Source: an uncultured Oscillospiraceae bacterium (GTDB lineage Bacteria > Bacillota > Clostridia > Oscillospirales > Acutalibacteraceae). Taken from it: a stretch of DNA of 7,143 nt. The position numbers and the translations under genes are program-made. This document shows positions 6,069 through 7,143 of this stretch, one piece after another (within the stretch, counting starts at the first letter, position 1; every line of letters begins with the position of its first letter). The DNA is taken from assembly GCA_900546895.1 (NCBI GenBank), contig UREO01000155.1, positions 1 to 7,143 of the forward strand, in the 5' to 3' direction. The notes under the pieces were generated by a model. That model had not been told where the DNA came from. It did not search any database and saw only the letters and a program-made list of their open reading frames with translations.

Positions 6069-6485
6069 ATGTTATTTATGGCTATGGGATGGACGGAGGA
6101 TTTATCCGTAGGAGTAGACTTAATTGATCAGCAGCACAAGATTTGGTTTGAAAAGGCAAACCAGCTGTTTGACGCCGGAAAAAACGGCAAGGCGAAAGAA
6201 TTCATCGCACAAATGCTGGATTTTCTGGATAAATACACAAAGATGCATTTTCGCGACGAGGAAAAATACATGCTGAGCATTCATTATCCAGAATACGAAA
6301 CACAAAAGAAGCTTCATACCAACTTTATCGCGGAACTGGCGAAGCTGAAAGATGAATACGCCAGGTCCGGCGGAAATATCGCCGTTATCATTAACGCGAA
6401 TCAAATGGTGATCAACTGGCTGATTCAGCACATCTCCACACAGGACAAAAAAATCGGCCAATACGTAAGGAACCATAAAGCCTGA
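6069..6485 (+). CDS. Bacteriohemerythrin (non-heme di-iron O2-binding protein)
   Basis: The 138-residue protein is a single four-helix-bundle hemerythrin domain, which binds O2 reversibly at a di-iron site; proposed roles are O2 sensing, delivery or scavenging. It opens with the usual W-x-E-DLSVGVDLIDQQHK. Expected iron ligands seen are His23, His60 and Glu64 (MHFRDEE), His83, His121 and Asp126 (HISTQD). The first His of the HxxxH motif is replaced: the segment reads YPEYETQKKLH, so Gln79 (codon CAA) stands where most relatives have His. Six of seven ligands remain, and whether the site still holds two irons is open. The start is uncertain: ATGs at 6069, 6078 and 6084 are in frame, with AAGGGCGG at 6060-6067; MAMGW from 6078 would resemble family N-termini. 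A terminator follows the stop closely, so the gene is monocistronic if its own promoter is used. Confidence 0.92.
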   Translation: MLFMAMGWTEDLSVGVDLIDQQHKIWFEKANQLFDAGKNGKAKEFIAQMLDFLDKYTKMHFRDEEKYMLSIHYPEYETQKKLHTNFIAELAKLKDEYARSGGNIAVIINANQMVINWLIQHISTQDKKIGQYVRNHKA

Positions 6486-6496
6486 AATCAGGGTTC

Positions 6497-6556
6497 AGAT
6501 TGCAACCCAAAATGCTGTCTGGGCGAAAGCCTCAGGCAGTATTTTGGGTGCAATTT
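6497..6556 (+). terminator. Rho-independent terminator nested in a ~25-bp hairpin
   Basis: The inner stem (6514-6524 with 6529-6540) has a GAAA tetraloop (6525-6528) and one bulged T. AAAA precedes it (6509-6512) and TTTT follows (6542-6545), the classic form, and it works in both directions. The arms continue outward: ACCCAAAAT (6505-6513) pairs with ATTTTGGGT (6541-6549), then ATTGC (6499-6503) with GCAAT (6550-6554), with only one extra A. The inner part very likely ends the hemerythrin mRNA. The added outer arms make it unusually long for a simple terminator and could reflect a palindromic repeat element. Confidence 0.8.
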
Positions 6557-6559
6557 TGG

Positions 6560-6814
6560 TATTATGAGTCTGTTTTCGATTTGAATTTCGGCCCGAATCT
6601 GGGATCTCTCGACTTCCAGATTGCCAACTATATAAATTCGCCAAAACATACCGCACTGCGGTTTTTAGCATTTTTATCGCCTATTGTACCAGCTTTTAAC
6701 CACTGAAATGCCACTTTCCCGATACTTTGTCTTCTCACTGAGCCTAAATCACGTTTCAATCCATTTGCGACACGCCTAATTGGAAATAAGATCAAATAAA
6801 ATTAAAAATAACAG
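6560..6814. other. Gene-free stretch with small inverted repeats
   Basis: No convincing coding region is seen on either strand. Two small structures are present. AATCTGG (6596-6602) and CCAGATT (6616-6622) are perfect 7-base inverted arms around a 13-base spacer. ACCGC-ACT-GCGGT (6650-6662) is followed by a T run to 6666 and resembles a weak + strand terminator. A - strand frame of about 55 codons ending at 6628 is open but has no ATG or ribosome binding site. The stretch may be decayed sequence; I see no recognisable family. Confidence 0.4.
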
Positions 6815-6843
6815 TTGAAATCGCCCCGCCAACATGATATAAT
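6815..6843 (+). promoter_or_regulatory. Strong sigma-A promoter for a non-coding transcript
   Basis: TTGAAA (6815-6820, five of six) and a perfect TATAAT (6838-6843) are separated by exactly 17 bp, with an A/T-rich segment upstream (6783-6812). It is one of the best consensus promoters in the window, yet no open frame follows. Transcription from about 6850 would run through the candidate small RNA and toward the tRNA fragment. Confidence 0.75.
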
Positions 6844-6849
6844 AGCTTT

Positions 6850-6962
6850 CGTTGCGAGAATGAGAGTGTACGGTTCGCATTTGTAAGGCCGAGGATTGTT
6901 CGTAAAACCATGTCAGGCTCAGCACTATCAAAGCAAGCAACCTGTTATTATTAAAATTTTTT
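6850..6962 (+). ncRNA. Candidate small RNA, family not recognised
   Basis: The segment begins at the predicted start of the strong promoter and ends in a T run (6957-6962). Long-range pairing can be drawn by eye: GTTGC (6851-6855) with GCAAC (6937-6941), and TGAGAGTGT (6861-6869) with GCACTATCA (6922-6930) with one mismatch, leaving an internal loop between the helices. Further in, GGTT (6872-6875) can pair with AACC (6906-6909). There is no tight hairpin directly before the T run, so the 3' end is uncertain. It could instead be the leader of the tRNA transcript. No known RNA family is recognised. Confidence 0.35.
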
Positions 6963-6964
6963 AT

Positions 6965-6989
6965 GGGCTTGTAGCTCAGCTGGGAGAGC
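6965..6989 (+). pseudogene. Isolated 5' half of a tRNA-Ala gene
   Basis: These 25 bases are identical to positions 1-25 of the tRNA at 7073: the 5' acceptor strand GGGCTTG, the TA, and the whole D arm. Identity then stops abruptly. The bases that follow cannot form a normal anticodon or T arm, so it is not a functional tRNA gene. A 4-base GGGC/GCCC pairing (6965-6968 with 7008-7011) could close a minimal fold, but this may be chance. The copy lies 108 bp upstream of the intact tRNA. Confidence 0.7.
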
Positions 6990-7024
6990 AAGTCATGCTT
7001 CGGGCGGGCCCTAAATACTTAAGT

Positions 7025-7051
7025 TTGATTATCTCATCAATTTGATATAAA
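7025..7051 (+). promoter_or_regulatory. Possible promoter for tRNA-Ala
   Basis: TTGATT (7025-7030) and TATAAA (7046-7051) stand about 22 bases before the tRNA. The spacer is only 15 bp (16 if the -35 box is read as TTTGAT), so the match is weak. The alternative is transcription from the stronger promoter at 6815-6843. Confidence 0.35.
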
Positions 7052-7072
7052 TTCCCATAAATGGAAATATTT

Positions 7073-7143
<71 letters not shown>

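Noticed and set aside
6500..6706. 68-codon + strand open frame after the hemerythrin gene
   Set aside because: It begins inside the terminator hairpin, has no ribosome binding site and shows no recognisable protein features.
6751..6775. GTTTCAATCC-like sequence suggesting a CRISPR repeat
   Set aside because: It occurs once only, with no second copy at spacer distance and no cas gene in the window.
6628..6800. - strand open frame of about 55 codons
   Set aside because: There is no ATG and no ribosome binding site, and the sequence resembles no family I know. A decayed gene cannot be excluded but is not supported.
6860..6880. GTGTACGGTTC resembling part of a group II intron domain V
   Set aside because: The partner strand and the rest of the 34-nt domain V are absent, and no intron-encoded protein is nearby.
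6906..6942. Partial resemblance to SRP RNA domain IV (CCATGTCAGG followed later by AGCA)
   Set aside because: The conserved apical stem with GGAA-type tetraloop and the GGAAGCAG segment are missing, and the bases between the two matches do not pair.
6776..6991. 71-codon - strand open frame opposite the candidate small RNA
   Set aside because: Its first codons are the antisense of the tRNA fragment, it lacks a ribosome binding site, and it reads through promoter and T-run sequence.

Overview
The window is mostly a chromosomal, housekeeping-type segment, probably from an anaerobic Firmicute of the class Clostridia. An Oscillospirales/Ruminococcaceae-like origin is an inference. The support is strong purine-rich ribosome binding sites, Gram-positive style sigma-A promoters with 17-bp spacers, moderate-to-high GC in coding regions with AT-rich spacers, a flavin reductase-rubredoxin fusion and a bacteriohemerythrin. 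The first 44 bases are not biological: they match an Illumina Nextera i7 adapter ending in the Tn5 mosaic end. The right edge stops one base short of completing a tRNA acceptor stem. Both edges therefore look like contig ends.

Layout, left to right: adapter (1-44); a LysR-type regulator on + (157-1029); a shared terminator region; then four genes in tandem on -, which in transcription order are a TraX-family membrane protein (5096-4443), glyA (4397-3135), rarA (3104-1833) and a flavin reductase-rubredoxin fusion (1734-1078). Divergent from traX lie nth (5337-5990, +) and a bacteriohemerythrin gene (6069-6485, +). The last ~590 bases hold no convincing protein gene. They carry a very long hairpin/terminator, a strong promoter in front of a candidate small RNA, an isolated 25-nt copy of a tRNA 5' half, and a tRNA-Ala(CGC) cut by the window end.

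How the genes relate: glyA and rarA are 30 bases apart and probably co-transcribed. The other - strand genes have recognisable promoters of their own. traX and nth are read from back-to-back promoters whose -35 boxes are one base apart. Three products (the rubredoxin fusion, endonuclease III and hemerythrin) fit handling of O2/NO or repair of oxidised DNA in an anaerobe, but they are separately transcribed and a shared pathway is only an inference.

I see no clear undescribed multi-gene system. The best leads are non-coding or single-residue: the structured traX leader, the candidate small RNA next to the tRNA fragment, and a His-to-Gln change at an expected iron ligand of the hemerythrin.
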